NCBI RefSeq assembly: GCF_018598225.1 | Contig: NZ_JAHESF010000040.1 | Coordinates: forward strand, 1-61,075 | DNA from: Chryseosolibacter histidinae | GTDB taxonomy: Bacteria; Bacteroidota; Bacteroidia; Cytophagales; Cyclobacteriaceae | Direction of reading: 5' to 3' | Length of the DNA stretch: 61,075 nucleotides | Shown: positions 1-8,962 of the stretch, piece after piece | Position numbering within the stretch: position 1 is the first letter of the stretch | How the letters are laid out: each line of letters starts with the position of its first letter | Position numbers and translations under genes: made by a program | Notes under the pieces: model-generated | The model's input: the letters and a program-made list of their open reading frames with translations, nothing else | Told to the model about the DNA's origin: nothing | Databases searched by the model: none

Positions 1-2
1 AG

Positions 3-227
3 ATCCACACGAAAAAGCAAAAGCATATTGTCAGGAACACGTTGAATGAAGTGGAGGCGCGGCTGCCGCAAAATCAGTTCGTGAGGGTGCACCGCTCCTA
101 CATCGTACGGCTGGAGGCCATTAAAGCGCTCGATGCCCAGAACATCCACCTCGAATCCACCACCATTCCCATCAGTCGTAAGATCCACAGCTGGCTGCTG
201 GACAATCTCAACCTGTTGTCTTCCTGA
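3..227 (+). CDS. LytTR-domain response regulator, C-terminal fragment (5' end outside window)
   Basis: The reading frame is open from the first base to the stop at 225-227, so this is the C-terminal end of a longer protein. The visible 74 residues match the DNA-binding LytTR domain: the core FVRVHRSYIV and the later IPISRKI are hallmarks of that family, in which the beta-strand domain contacts DNA. A receiver domain would be expected upstream but is not in the window. It converges on the DUF4286 gene, with 25 bp between the stops. The first in-frame start (TTG at 42) is internal and not meaningful. Target genes cannot be inferred. Confidence 0.85.
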   Translation: MHTKKQKHIVRNTLNEVEARLPQNQFVRVHRSYIVRLEAIKALDAQNIHLESTTIPISRKIHSWLLDNLNLLSS

Positions 228-252
228 TCAAAAACCTGGATGTTGTAATTCT

Positions 253-555
253 TCAGATCTCCTCCAGCAGCGTGTTGAACGCTACATGCCTGTTGACAAA
301 TTTCCGGCGATGCTCTTCAATAAGCATGGGCGCAAAAACTTCGAGGTACTGTTGTATGTGATCGATGCTCTTGGCAAAATACTGCACGCTGTACGAAATA
401 GTGTTGTCGTCCTGGTCGTGCAGCACCTTGTACATCTTGAATGAAACAAACATGCCGGTATTCAGCACATCGGGAATATGCTTTTCCTTCATCCACTGAA
501 GCCATTCCATCTCGACATCCTTGTCGATGCCAACCGTAACGTTATAGAGCAACAT
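253..555 (-). CDS. DUF4286 family protein
   Basis: A 100-residue soluble protein opening MLLYNVTVGIDKDVEMEWLQ, typical of the small DUF4286 family of Bacteroidota, whose function is unknown. The conserved features visible are the N-terminal strand (YNVTVGID), the WLQWMKEKHIPDVL helix and the central SYSVQYFAKS strand, giving a ferredoxin-like alpha/beta pattern. No signal peptide or membrane segment. A TAnnTTTG box lies only 4 bp upstream of the ATG, which suggests a leaderless or nearly leaderless message. It is transcribed alone, convergent with the LytTR fragment. Confidence 0.85.
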   Translation of the reverse strand: MLLYNVTVGIDKDVEMEWLQWMKEKHIPDVLNTGMFVSFKMYKVLHDQDDNTISYSVQYFAKSIDHIQQYLEVFAPMLIEEHRRKFVNRHVAFNTLLEEI

Positions 556-559
556 GAAA

Positions 560-567
560 CAAAATTA
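560..567 (-). promoter_or_regulatory. Bacteroidota -7 box for the DUF4286 gene
   Basis: The minus strand reads TAATTTTG, an exact TAnnTTTG match, ending 4 bp before the ATG at 555. With the usual 4-7 bp from box to transcription start, the mRNA would begin at or within a base or two of the start codon. No clear -33 TTG was found. Confidence 0.5.
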
Positions 568-612
568 CCTTCTTTTGTTGTATAAACAATGCGCTGAGCC
601 TGCCTGTACGGT

Positions 613-641
613 CATAAAAAAACCGGTTGTTACACCGGTTT
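613..641 (-). terminator. Intrinsic terminator of the DEAD-box helicase gene
   Basis: An 8-bp perfect stem (arms 620-627 and 634-641, AAACCGGT and its complement) with a 6-nt loop is followed on the minus strand by seven T residues. It lies 28 bp after the helicase stop. On the plus strand the tail is weaker (TATATTTTT), so some bidirectional action is possible. Confidence 0.8.
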
Positions 642-668
642 ATATTTTTCAGATCCATCAGATGCACA

Positions 669-2135
669 TCAGTAGCTCAGGTTGTCGCTGCCAAAAGAAT
701 CGCGGTTAGCCCACCATTTCCTTTTGTCGTTGCGCGATGAGCTTGACGTATTGCCGCCCTTGCTCCTGTTGTTGCCACCGGACTTGTTATTATTATTCCT
801 GTTGCCGTTGTTGGGCGTGGCCGCGCTCTTGTTGTTACTTTGAGCAGCCTGCTTGTGGTTATTGCTGGCAACAGGGCTCTTTTTCTGTGAGGTATGCTGA
901 CCACCGTTGCCGTGCTGGCGTTGCCTTTGAGGCTGTTGCTGACGCTGTTTCGGTGCAGCAGGCTGACGTTGTGCCGAAGTGTGTTCCGGCATCTGCGCGC
1001 TCATAGGGAACGGCTGATCGGTGATCACCGGCACCTGTTTGCCGATGAGCTTTTGAATATCTCTCAGGTACTCTTTTTCTTCGGCATCACAGAACGAATA
1101 AGCGATACCGCTCATGCCGGCCCTGCCTGTACGACCGATGCGGTGTACGTAGGTCTCAGGCACATTCGGGATCTCATAGTTGATCACGTGTGAAAGCTCA
1201 TCCACGTCGATGCCGCGGGCAGCAATGTCTGTGGCCACCAGTACGCGCAGCTTGCCCGACTTGAATGCCGTGAGCGCATTTTGTCTTGCGTTCTGGGACT
1301 TGTTACCATGGATGGCAAGAGAATGAATGCCAGCCTTGGAGAGATCTTTGGCGACGCGGTCGGCACCATGCTTCGTGCGGGTGAACACCAGCGCCGATAC
1401 AATAGGCTTTTCACGAAGGATGTGGATCAGCAGCTTCTTTTTATTGTTCTTCTCCACAAAATATACGGCCTGCTCGATCTTCTCTGCCGTGGATGAAACA
1501 GGTGTAACCTCAACTTTGATAGGGTCTACCAAAATGGTGTTGGCCAGCTTCTGGATCTCGGGCGGCATGGTAGCCGAGAAGAAAAGTGTCTGCCGTTTTT
1601 CAGGCAGCTTGGTGATCACTTTTTTAACATCGTGGATAAAGCCCATGTCGAGCATGCGGTCTGCTTCATCGAGCACAAAAAGTTTCAGATGCTGCAGGTT
1701 GATGTAACGCTGGTCGATAAGGTCGAGCAGCCTTCCTGGTGTGGCGATGAGAATGTCTACACCGGCTCTCAGCGCATCGGTTTGTGCTTTTTGTGATACA
1801 CCACCGAAGATCACCGTGTGGCGCAGGCGAAGATATTTGCCATACGCGGCAAAGCTTTCGCCGATCTGGATGGCGAGCTCACGCGTGGGTGTAAGGATCA
1901 GTGATTTGATACCGGCAGGTCCTTTTTTGTACAACTCGTCCTGGTGCAGGATCTGGAGAATAGGAATAGCGAAGGCTGCTGTTTTGCCTGTGCCGGTCTG
2001 CGCACATCCCAGCAGGTCTTTTCTGCTCAGCACAACCGGTATGGATTGCTCCTGGATGGGCGTAGGCTTGGTATAGCCCTCTGCCTTCAGCGCATTGCGG
2101 ATAGGCTCAATTAGTTCTAATTTTTCGAATGACAT
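669..2135 (-). CDS. DEAD-box RNA helicase, RhlE-like
   Basis: ATP-dependent RNA helicase of 488 residues. In order: Q motif PTPIQEQ (about 25-31), Walker A AQTGTGKT (45-52), [12 protein letters not shown] box in [16 protein letters not shown] motif, and [10 protein letters not shown] of the second RecA lobe. After about residue 385 comes a tail of roughly 100 residues rich in Q, N, S, K and R, with no globular character, ending near a KRKWW patch. Such tails usually bind RNA or promote condensates (family knowledge). I chose the ATG at 2135; a 21-residue upstream extension would start inside the -7 promoter box. Likely role: ribosome assembly or RNA turnover. Confidence 0.93.
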   Translation of the reverse strand: MSFEKLELIEPIRNALKAEGYTKPTPIQEQSIPVVLSRKDLLGCAQTGTGKTAAFAIPILQILHQDELYKKGPAGIKSLILTPTRELAIQIGESFAAYGKYLRLRHTVIFGGVSQKAQTDALRAGVDILIATPGRLLDLIDQRYINLQHLKLFVLDEADRMLDMGFIHDVKKVITKLPEKRQTLFFSATMPPEIQKLANTILVDPIKVEVTPVSSTAEKIEQAVYFVEKNNKKKLLIHILREKPIVSALVFTRTKHGADRVAKDLSKAGIHSLAIHGNKSQNARQNALTAFKSGKLRVLVATDIAARGIDVDELSHVINYEIPNVPETYVHRIGRTGRAGMSGIAYSFCDAEEKEYLRDIQKLIGKQVPVITDQPFPMSAQMPEHTSAQRQPAAPKQRQQQPQRQRQHGNGGQHTSQKKSPVASNNHKQAAQSNNKSAATPNNGNRNNNNKSGGNNRSKGGNTSSSSRNDKRKWWANRDSFGSDNLSY

Positions 2136-2195
2136 GAATATGTTGATATTGTTTAAATCCAGCCTGAATTGGCTGTTTTGTTCAGGTGTGTGGTG

Positions 2196-2203
2196 CAAAG
2201 ATA
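2196..2203 (-). promoter_or_regulatory. Bacteroidota -7 box for the helicase gene
   Basis: The minus strand reads TATCTTTG, an exact TAnnTTTG match, 60 bp upstream of the chosen ATG. It rules against the upstream start codon at 2198, which overlaps the box. Confidence 0.6.
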
Positions 2204-2231
2204 GGCTTTATAATCGGATATACCACCATGG

Positions 2232-2711
2232 CTACCACACCTGCTCAATCTTGTAAGTTTTGTTGCCGAAATTGAACGATTCGCCCTGTTTCAGGCCCTT
2301 GAGCTTCAAACCCAGGGGTGACTCTGCAGAAAGGGCGATGTACGTCCGGTTTTCCACCACAAGTTGTCCAACACTGATGGCGACAAAAAAGTTGCCCTGG
2401 TCTGTGATCACCAGGCTTCCCGGCTGAACCGCTACCGGCTGATGGTCTACCCTGATCTGGTCCAGCAGACGCTTCAGCTTCATGGCCTCGGCAAGCTGCG
2501 CACTGTGCTTCTCCATTTCGATCTGCATCATGGCACGGCCGGTTTCGTATTTGTCTCCCGCGCTGCTTTTGGTTTCATCGTTGGCAGCATCCTGCGCACC
2601 TTGCAGCGCATCCTGCGCAGTAGCCATGCGTTGCGAAAGGTAGGCCTGACAACGTTCGTAGAGTTGTTGTTTGATCTCCCGCAAAGGATCGTTAGAGTTT
2701 GAGTTGAACAC
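2232..2711 (-). CDS. GreA/GreB-like small protein
   Basis: About 159 residues. The N-terminal half is an Ala/Gln/Glu-rich coiled coil (KSSAGDKYETGRAMMQIE is typical of the family). The C-terminal half looks like the GreA/GreB FKBP-like domain (SPLGLKLKGLKQGESFNFG). Family relatives are often mislabelled as 3-oxoacyl-ACP synthase. GreA/B factors stimulate transcript cleavage in stalled RNA polymerase; whether this short version does so is unknown. The start is uncertain: GTG at 2711 overlaps the end of the DUF5009 gene by 20 bp, and TTG at 2684 would follow it. A longer frame opens at 2789 but would run far into the upstream gene. Third gene of the operon starting at 5140. Confidence 0.75.
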   Translation of the reverse strand: MFNSNSNDPLREIKQQLYERCQAYLSQRMATAQDALQGAQDAANDETKSSAGDKYETGRAMMQIEMEKHSAQLAEAMKLKRLLDQIRVDHQPVAVQPGSLVITDQGNFFVAISVGQLVVENRTYIALSAESPLGLKLKGLKQGESFNFGNKTYKIEQVW

Positions 2712-3918
2712 CGCGTTTACCCAACCACCCGGCAATGAACACGCAGAGCAGCGCAAACACGAACGACTTGATGAGTCCCACCACTCCATCGAGCATCAAG
2801 GCAGGCCAGTGAATTCCCACAAGGCGCACCACGGCATAGGAGAAATAAGGAATGAGGTAACACAACAGCGTGTTGGTACCCGCCGGTTTGATAACATCGA
2901 ACCAGTTTGCTTTTCCTTTGATATCGGCGAGCCAGTAGACCAGGATAAAGGTTGTGATGGTGATGCCGCTGCAGATCAGGATCCACGGCGGTGTGGCACC
3001 CAGCTTGGCGATGATCCAGAATTTGTTGGTATAAAGGCCGGCCGCAAAAAGCAATGCAGCCATACCGGCGAACAATGCCAGCATCTTGCCATCGGCATTC
3101 TGTTTTTTGAAACGCAGGTACAGCAGGGAGATCACGATGCCACCCATGGTGAGAAACGGCAGCGAGCCATTGCTCAGCGGATCCATCATAAAACTGAGAA
3201 ACCCGAAGGAGATCATGCCGGCGTTGGAGGCCATCGACATCACCAGCATCAGCGCCCATGCCGCGATCACGGCCACGAGACTGCTTCCTACGAAAGTGTA
3301 AATAATACTGCACACCAGGTACGACCATCCGATGAGGCCGAGTATTCCCCACCAGTATGTTGTGAAAGTAACACCTTGCTCGCCTCCACGAACCATGAAT
3401 GCCAGCGTCAGCAGTGTAATGATGCCCACCGCTCTCGCTGCCCACGCCACGGCGGGTTTGACCGTTGAAGGATAAGCATTCCAGATAAGAATGAACGATG
3501 TGCAGCACAGGGTGAAATACAGCAGGCGATGCATGCCGGTAGCGGCCGCGTTGAGGTTCTCGCCATTCACCAGGAATACACCCATGATCAGCAGGGCACC
3601 GCCGCGCATGAGAATGTGCAGAACGATGCGGCCATTGCTATCCCCTTTTTTTCTCCGGTTGTTGATGGCAAACGGAATAGACATGCCAACAATGAACAGG
3701 AAGGCGGGGAAGATAGCGTCAGACAGTCCCATGCCATCCTGGTCGGCCGTGGTATGCAGCAGCCATACCGGTATGTTGGTCAGTGACCAGAGGTCGTTCA
3801 CGAAGATCATCAGCACCATGGTGAGTGCCCGGAGGATGTCGACGGAAGCGATACGGGTAACACGCGCTGTCGCGGTTTCCTGACCAGCGATCAGGGGAGA
3901 CTGTGCCGTGAGTGACAT
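2692..3918 (-). CDS. DUF5009 / heparan-alpha-glucosaminide N-acetyltransferase-like membrane protein
   Basis: A 408-residue polytopic inner-membrane protein with about ten to eleven hydrophobic segments. It begins with the family signature RIASVDILRALTMVLMIFVN, and SDAIFPAFLFIVGMSIPF follows. This matches the DUF5009/DUF1624 group related to lysosomal heparan N-acetyltransferase, which transfers acetyl groups across a membrane; the substrate here is unknown. It begins 4 bp after the stop of the saccharopine dehydrogenase-like gene and overlaps the GreA/B-like gene, so the three are probably one operon. Confidence 0.85.
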   Translation of the reverse strand: MSLTAQSPLIAGQETATARVTRIASVDILRALTMVLMIFVNDLWSLTNIPVWLLHTTADQDGMGLSDAIFPAFLFIVGMSIPFAINNRRKKGDSNGRIVLHILMRGGALLIMGVFLVNGENLNAAATGMHRLLYFTLCCTSFILIWNAYPSTVKPAVAWAARAVGIITLLTLAFMVRGGEQGVTFTTYWWGILGLIGWSYLVCSIIYTFVGSSLVAVIAAWALMLVMSMASNAGMISFGFLSFMMDPLSNGSLPFLTMGGIVISLLYLRFKKQNADGKMLALFAGMAALLFAAGLYTNKFWIIAKLGATPPWILICSGITITTFILVYWLADIKGKANWFDVIKPAGTNTLLCYLIPYFSYAVVRLVGIHWPALMLDGVVGLIKSFVFALLCVFIAGWLGKRGVQLKL

Positions 3919-3922
3919 AATT

Positions 3923-5140
3923 TTATGTGGTTTGAGAAACGTAATCCTGCAAATATAAAAAATGAGGTGTCAATGCTCCGTTCTCTGTGATGGTGGCACG
4001 CTCGATCACTTCGTCTTTGTCTGCACAAACAAGCATGGGCACCACACGGTCTATCAGGTCTCTGCCAAATTCTTCGGATGCGCTCCGCGGCAGCTCACAA
4101 GGCAAGTTATCGATCGCCATCACGGTAACAAAGCGGTCTGACCGCAGTGGCGGCTGAATGCTGTCAGAAGCCGGGTCATAATCATAAATGGGATCAGCGA
4201 TGGAGCTCGCCTTTTTTGTGCTCGGGATAGAGCCGTTGATATCGCAGGTAATGTCGGCGATCACCTTGATCCTGAAGTCGGGCTGAAGCATATCGGCAGG
4301 CGTGAAGAGCACGGGCGCTTTCGGATTCCAATAGGCACCGGCCATCAGGATGTCGGCCACTTTGGTGTAATCGCGGAAGAATGAATCGTACCGTTCAGGA
4401 TGTTTGTGAAACTCTTCACGGTTGAAATGTCCGCCTTCCTTACGCCGGTGATAGTCAGCGCTGCTCAGCTGCACATACACGGGCTCTTCGAAAGTGCGGG
4501 TCAGAAAATCCTGCGCGCTCACTTTACGGATGCCGGCGCTGTCCAGGGTTTCCATGGAACCACGCCCCACACGACCTGCGCCGGTGAGAATGATCTTCAC
4601 AGGCGGCAGCTTCACTTTGCGCAGCTCGAGCTTCAGGTCGTTCACGTCAAAACATTCAAACGCCCTGCGCAGCGAATAAGTACCGTAACGTTTTCCGTAG
4701 GTCCACAGCCCGTTATAGGCGCCCACAATACCGGCGTAACGCCCGAAGGCCACCAACCGGTTGCCCTGCTTGTCTTTGAGAGCCTCGTAGTCGATGAGCC
4801 TGATGTTCTTTTTCAGGACCTCTTGTAAAAGCTTCCGGTTGTAAGGCTGCTTCTTGATGGTGTGCGAAAAGAACAGGTATGTTTTATCGGCGATCAGCTC
4901 CTGGATCGGCACCTCTTTGATGCCCATCAGAATATCGCAGTGTTTTACGTCGGCAGCCACTTCAATATCCAGCTCCTGGTATTCACGGTCCTGAAAACAA
5001 CGGGCGATGCTTTGCTGACAAACAACTTTCACATGAGGATACCGTTGTTCGATCTCTTCTGTCTGGATGGGGGTGAAGGCAACACGTTTGTCGGGAGGTG
5101 TTTTTCCTTCGCGGATCAATCCAATCTTAATGGCGTTCAT
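3923..5140 (-). CDS. Saccharopine dehydrogenase-like (AlaDh/PNT-type) oxidoreductase
   Basis: A 405-residue cytoplasmic NAD(P)-dependent enzyme. The N-terminal half has the AlaDh/PNT pattern (IGLIREGKTPPDKRVAFTP at 6-24). K75 in MGIKEVP and H93 in FFSHTIK sit where saccharopine dehydrogenase (L-lysine-forming) has its catalytic Lys/His pair. The dinucleotide-binding loop GAGRVGRG is at 187-194. Family knowledge suggests saccharopine or a similar opine substrate, but Bacteroidota normally make lysine by the DAP route, so the true substrate is open. First gene of a three-gene operon, with its own -7 box upstream. Confidence 0.82.
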   Translation of the reverse strand: MNAIKIGLIREGKTPPDKRVAFTPIQTEEIEQRYPHVKVVCQQSIARCFQDREYQELDIEVAADVKHCDILMGIKEVPIQELIADKTYLFFSHTIKKQPYNRKLLQEVLKKNIRLIDYEALKDKQGNRLVAFGRYAGIVGAYNGLWTYGKRYGTYSLRRAFECFDVNDLKLELRKVKLPPVKIILTGAGRVGRGSMETLDSAGIRKVSAQDFLTRTFEEPVYVQLSSADYHRRKEGGHFNREEFHKHPERYDSFFRDYTKVADILMAGAYWNPKAPVLFTPADMLQPDFRIKVIADITCDINGSIPSTKKASSIADPIYDYDPASDSIQPPLRSDRFVTVMAIDNLPCELPRSASEEFGRDLIDRVVPMLVCADKDEVIERATITENGALTPHFLYLQDYVSQTT

Positions 5141-5155
5141 TCAAAAACTTTACAC

Positions 5156-5163
5156 CAAAAATA
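5156..5163 (-). promoter_or_regulatory. Bacteroidota -7 box for the saccharopine dehydrogenase operon
   Basis: The minus strand reads TATTTTTG (TAnnTTTG), 15 bp upstream of the ATG at 5140. No obvious -33 element. Confidence 0.55.
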
Positions 5164-5209
5164 ATGAGCTTTTTGGGATAAACTTCGATCGAACCCAGTA
5201 GCGGTGAAT

Positions 5210-5782
5210 TTATATCGACAAAACCGGCATTTTCAACGCATGTGTTCCCGTCAGTGTGGTGTGTGCCTGAAGCACATGGCGTTGTTCGTGCACGATCACG
5301 AACTGAAGTGCCTCACCGATGTTCATCTTCAGCATCTTAAAAAACTCAACAGGCACTTTTCCGGCGTTGATGTTCACGCGTTCTGCCTTTTGCAGCAGAA
5401 TCATCAGTTTTTCCTGGTCTCTCAAGAACAGGTCAAGCTCCGTTCTGTCTTTGGTGCTGTGAACAGGATCCATCCTTTTAAAGGTCTTTTGCTTTTTGCG
5501 ATTGCCGGGTTGCATCATGCTGATGGACTTTCGTCCGATCCAGGTAGTCTTAACTTCCTGGTCAGCGGGTCCCTCCACCAAAAAGAGAGCATCTTCAATA
5601 GCTTTCAGGTAATATCGGTTATACAGGTTGAGGTGTGCAAAACATTCCAGGATGCTCCATGTTGAAACTTCCGGTTTATGGTTGAGGATGGCATCGGGCA
5701 ACGTATAAAAATCATTCTTTACAGCACCAATGATCGCGGCGGTGTCTGATTTCAATGCCTGGAGAAACGCTTCTGTTTTCAT
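5210..5782 (-). CDS. DinB family protein
   Basis: 190 residues of predicted four-helix-bundle protein of the DinB/YfiT metal-binding superfamily. Candidate metal ligands are the His in ECFAHLNLYNRYY (about residue 50) and the two His in VHEQRHVLQAH near residue 165, the usual spacing for the three-His site. Many relatives are bacillithiol- or mycothiol-dependent transferases or stress proteins; the substrate here is unknown. It lies 66 bp downstream of the Crp/Fnr gene on the same strand. A 6-bp inverted repeat (TTTCCT/AGGAAA, 5794-5809) just upstream of its ATG could be an operator. Confidence 0.85.
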   Translation of the reverse strand: MKTEAFLQALKSDTAAIIGAVKNDFYTLPDAILNHKPEVSTWSILECFAHLNLYNRYYLKAIEDALFLVEGPADQEVKTTWIGRKSISMMQPGNRKKQKTFKRMDPVHSTKDRTELDLFLRDQEKLMILLQKAERVNINAGKVPVEFFKMLKMNIGEALQFVIVHEQRHVLQAHTTLTGTHALKMPVLSI

Positions 5783-5848
5783 CGTGATTTAATTTTCCTG
5801 TAAAGGAAAGCACTCAGGGAATGGAAAATATTGACGGAAATCAAGATT

Positions 5849-6424
5849 TCACGACGGCCTGATGCGGCTCAACGTTTCAGGTGTCATGCGAAGATACGAG
5901 GCAATGTACTTGCGGGGAATGATCCTGAAAATATGCGGGCTGCGACTCATCAGCCGGTTATACCGTTCCTCTGGGGTGAAGGTGAGCAGCTCCGTTTCGC
6001 GTTCGATCTTTCCCACCAGCGCTTCTTCCTGCAACATTCTCCAGGCGCGTTCTATTTTCGGGAACCGGTCGAAAAGTGCGTAAAAATCTTTTCTGGCGAT
6101 GGCCGCAATCTCACATGCGGATAACGCCTGAATGTAATAGGCCGAGGGCTGCTGCCGGATGAACGACGGATACGAGCAGATCAGGTTGTGATCATAAGCG
6201 AAGCCCACGCAGATCTCGTCGTCGTTCACGGGATAATAGATGCGCAGGCTTCCACTGATGATGTAAAAAAGATTGGTTTCCGTTTCATCTTTCCGGATCA
6301 GAAAATCGTTGCGCTTCAACGATGGTTTGGTGTGCCAACCTTCGGCAAGACTTTCCTGCTCCCCGGGTGTAAGACTTACCGTGGCGTTAAAAATGCCGAT
6401 GATCTTTTCCTTCCACTGATTCAT
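5849..6424 (-). CDS. Crp/Fnr family transcriptional regulator
   Basis: 191 residues. A cyclic-nucleotide-binding-like beta barrel comes first (NLFYIISGSLRIYY, then DDEICVGFAYDHNLICSYPSF). A dimerisation helix follows, then a short C-terminal helix-turn-helix (IPRKYIASYLRMTPETLSRI) that ends the protein, as is usual for Bacteroidota members. The cAMP-binding RxS signature is not evident, so the ligand is unknown. The ATG at 6424 was chosen because an upstream in-frame extension to 6586 would read through the hairpin at 6446-6478 and into the AIM24-like gene. The hairpin lies just upstream and could be an autoregulatory site. Confidence 0.88.
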   Translation of the reverse strand: MNQWKEKIIGIFNATVSLTPGEQESLAEGWHTKPSLKRNDFLIRKDETETNLFYIISGSLRIYYPVNDDEICVGFAYDHNLICSYPSFIRQQPSAYYIQALSACEIAAIARKDFYALFDRFPKIERAWRMLQEEALVGKIERETELLTFTPEERYNRLMSRSPHIFRIIPRKYIASYLRMTPETLSRIRPS

Positions 6425-6445
6425 ATTTACAGGGATGACATTCGC

Positions 6446-6478
6446 AGAGATGACATCCTTCAAAAGGATGTCATCTCT
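6446..6478 (-). repeat. Perfect 15-bp inverted repeat between AIM24-like and Crp/Fnr genes
   Basis: Arms 6446-6460 (AGAGATGACATCCTT) and 6464-6478 are perfect complements around a 3-nt loop. A third partial copy, AGGGATGACAT, lies at 6431-6441. There is no T-run, so it is a poor intrinsic terminator. It ends against the stop codon of the AIM24-like gene and lies 22 bp upstream of the Crp/Fnr ATG. It could serve as an operator for that regulator, an RNA-stabilising hairpin or a mobile-repeat remnant. Confidence 0.85.
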
Positions 6479-7251
6479 TAACGTTCCAGCAGGCTTCCCA
6501 GCAGTGAGCCACCTTCTTTGCCGCTGTTGCCTCCGTAAGGCGCCAGTGCCTGGATGAGCTTGCGGATGGGCATCGACTGCAACCATACCTTTCCTGTTCC
6601 ACGAAGGGTGGCGAGAAAGATACCTTCACCACCAAAGATCATGGAGCGCAGTCCGCCGGAGGTTTGTACATCAAAATCGATATGCGATTCAAAGGCAACC
6701 ACGCACCCTGTATCCACGCGAAGTGTTTCATTGTTCAGCGTTCTTTCGATCACAGTACCGCCCGCGTGAACAAACGCTTTTCCGTCGCCCTGGAGCTTCT
6801 GAAGAATAAAACCTTCACCACCCACAAGGCCGGAGCCGATCTTTTTGTTGAACGTGATCGATACTTTGGTTCCGTACGCTGCGCAGAGGAATCCATCTTT
6901 CTGCACGATCAGCTCGTTGGAAGGGCTTTGTGCCAGGTCGATGGGGATCACGGTGCCTGGATACGGTGCAGAGAATGCCACTTTTGCTCTCCGGTTGCCG
7001 CGGTTGGTAAAATGGGTCATGAAGATCGATTCACCCGTCAGGATCCTGCTTCCGGCAGAAAGCAACTTGTCGAACAATCCCTGGTTGGGGTTCGAGCCGT
7101 CGCCCATCTTCGCTTCGAAGGTGATGCCGTCTTCCATATACAACATGGCACCTGCTTCCGCGATCACGGTCTCCATCGGGTCTAGCTCCACCTCTACGAT
7201 CTGGATGCTTTCACCTTTTATCTGATAATCGATTACGTGTGATTTGCTCAT
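6478..7251 (-). CDS. TIGR00266 / AIM24 family protein
   Basis: 257 residues of all-beta protein matching the TIGR00266/AIM24 family ([19 protein letters not shown] near the start; [42 protein letters not shown] in the repeat-like barrel). Bacterial members are cytoplasmic trimers of unknown role; the yeast namesake affects inner-membrane organisation in mitochondria. No signal peptide. It follows the M14 peptidase gene by 21 bp and is probably co-transcribed with it. Confidence 0.88.
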   Translation of the reverse strand: MSKSHVIDYQIKGESIQIVEVELDPMETVIAEAGAMLYMEDGITFEAKMGDGSNPNQGLFDKLLSAGSRILTGESIFMTHFTNRGNRRAKVAFSAPYPGTVIPIDLAQSPSNELIVQKDGFLCAAYGTKVSITFNKKIGSGLVGGEGFILQKLQGDGKAFVHAGGTVIERTLNNETLRVDTGCVVAFESHIDFDVQTSGGLRSMIFGGEGIFLATLRGTGKVWLQSMPIRKLIQALAPYGGNSGKEGGSLLGSLLER

Positions 7252-7272
7252 AATTTTTGTCAGTCAATGGGT

Positions 7273-8898
7273 TTATGGATAGTACTTAAATACGGGATAA
7301 GCCACCGGTTTGTTCTTCACATCCTGCTTATCAAAATAGGCATCGAAGAAATTCCAGGTGATCAGTCCGTCGTCTGATTGCGGCTCCAGCATGTAAAAAA
7401 TGAGATTCGCCAGCGGCTGCGCCAGGTCTACAACATAATCGCCCTTCCGGAATCTTTTCGAGGCGGGTGCAAAAGTACCGGTAGCAGTAGCCATGAAGTG
7501 GCCTTCAAACTTACGCTGTGCCCGTTGCAAGGCCGTAACATTAAAAACCTCACCTTTGAAAGTACGCGAGGCCGTAAGCTGTTCCACTTTCACGCCGTGT
7601 TGTTTCAGGTTCTCGGCAATGGCTGAGAACTCCGCGGGGATCACATAACCCCTGGGAAGTGTGGCCTCAACCTGCGGTGTGAACTTAGCATAGTAAGTTA
7701 CACCATCGTATTGCACAATGTTGCCGGTTCTCAACCACTGGGTTGTACCGTCAGCCTTCTTCATGCCCACATAATCATAAGTAGGAAATTTATTCAGTGT
7801 GGTAGCGCTGTCCATCCTGAAGCGTACGCCCTTCTTCACTTTTCCCGCATTCTCTTTTACGTTACTGATGGCATTCTCGTCGGCTTTTTGATTGATGGTG
7901 ACGATCTCTTTGGTATGGGTGTTCGTATACTCGAGGATCTCGGAAGCGAAAGTGTAGGTTGAATGAATGCGCTGATAGAATCGTTCGTGTGAAAAAGCCT
8001 CGCTCAGAATAGCCATCCGGTTGCGCAGGCTGAACTGGTTCACCAGGTAACGGGGATGATGATTGTAAGTGTAGAATTTTTTAACAGGCCATCCTTCGCT
8101 TACCTCGTAATCGCCGTAAGGCCCCATCGAAAGTCCATAACGTTCCTTCGCCGTCTTTGTGATCGCCTTCAGCATCACATCGTTGGTGTAATCAGAGGTA
8201 ATGGCTTCACCAGCGTAATGATAGCTTGGCGCCCACGTGAGCGACCACGCGTGCCAGGTGCCGTTGGTGGTGTGCAGGTCTACAAACAGCTGCGGGTCCC
8301 ACGGCACGATAATGCTGGTGAAGAGACCCAACGTTTCTTTGGCTTCCATCTTGATGCCGTCGCGGTTGAGGTCGAGGCCCTGGCTGTTCTCCCGGATGCC
8401 TATTTCCAGGGGACTGTCTTCCTGTGAGGGCCTTCTGCCCTTCTCCATCTTGTCGTTGCTGTCGGTGTTATAGATCGGCGCAAAAAGAATGATCTGGTTA
8501 TCGAGCAGGTTCTTCTTGTTGCCCAGCAGGATGTCGCGCATCAGCATCATCACCGCTTCCTTGCCTTCCACTTCTCCCGCGTGAATGTTGCCCTGGATGT
8601 AGATCACCGGTTTGCCCGATGCCTTTGCCTCCTCCGGTGTTCTCACCAAAGGATTGGCAAGGATCGCTACCGGTATGTCTTTCCCCTCAGGGCTTTTGCC
8701 CATGGAGATCACATGAATGTTGGAGCTTTGTTTGCTGATGGCATCGATAAAAGAGATCACATCGGCATGGGTGGAGGTCTTGATGAAGCTGGACTTTTCA
8801 GGTGTAAGGATCAGCGACTCCGGCCAGGTTGACTGCGCGCTTGTGAAAAAAGAAAAGCCCGACAGGGCTATCGTTGAAAATACGGTGGTGAATCTCAT
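7273..8898 (-). CDS. Secreted M14 family zinc carboxypeptidase
   Basis: 541 residues with an N-terminal signal peptide (MRFTTVFSTIALSGFSFF, cut near TSAQ). The zinc-binding HxxE is visible in GNIHAGEVEGKEAVMML (about residue 105), and the third ligand is probably the His in FVDLHTTNGTWH. NSQGLDLNRDGIKMEA carries the substrate-binding Asn-Arg of the carboxypeptidase fold. M14 enzymes remove C-terminal residues from peptides or cleave peptidoglycan stems; the specificity cannot be read here. The last quarter is a separate beta-rich extension. It is expected in the periplasm or outside the cell. Confidence 0.9.
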   Translation of the reverse strand: MRFTTVFSTIALSGFSFFTSAQSTWPESLILTPEKSSFIKTSTHADVISFIDAISKQSSNIHVISMGKSPEGKDIPVAILANPLVRTPEEAKASGKPVIYIQGNIHAGEVEGKEAVMMLMRDILLGNKKNLLDNQIILFAPIYNTDSNDKMEKGRRPSQEDSPLEIGIRENSQGLDLNRDGIKMEAKETLGLFTSIIVPWDPQLFVDLHTTNGTWHAWSLTWAPSYHYAGEAITSDYTNDVMLKAITKTAKERYGLSMGPYGDYEVSEGWPVKKFYTYNHHPRYLVNQFSLRNRMAILSEAFSHERFYQRIHSTYTFASEILEYTNTHTKEIVTINQKADENAISNVKENAGKVKKGVRFRMDSATTLNKFPTYDYVGMKKADGTTQWLRTGNIVQYDGVTYYAKFTPQVEATLPRGYVIPAEFSAIAENLKQHGVKVEQLTASRTFKGEVFNVTALQRAQRKFEGHFMATATGTFAPASKRFRKGDYVVDLAQPLANLIFYMLEPQSDDGLITWNFFDAYFDKQDVKNKPVAYPVFKYYP

Positions 8899-8962
8899 CT
8901 TTGGCTGAATAATGAAAGATGAAAATGGCGGTAATGAAAGGTTATTCCAACTGAACAGGAAT

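Noticed and set aside
2671-3468. 265-codon plus-strand open frame
   Set aside because: Antisense to the DUF5009 gene, His/Gln-rich translation typical of a shadow frame.
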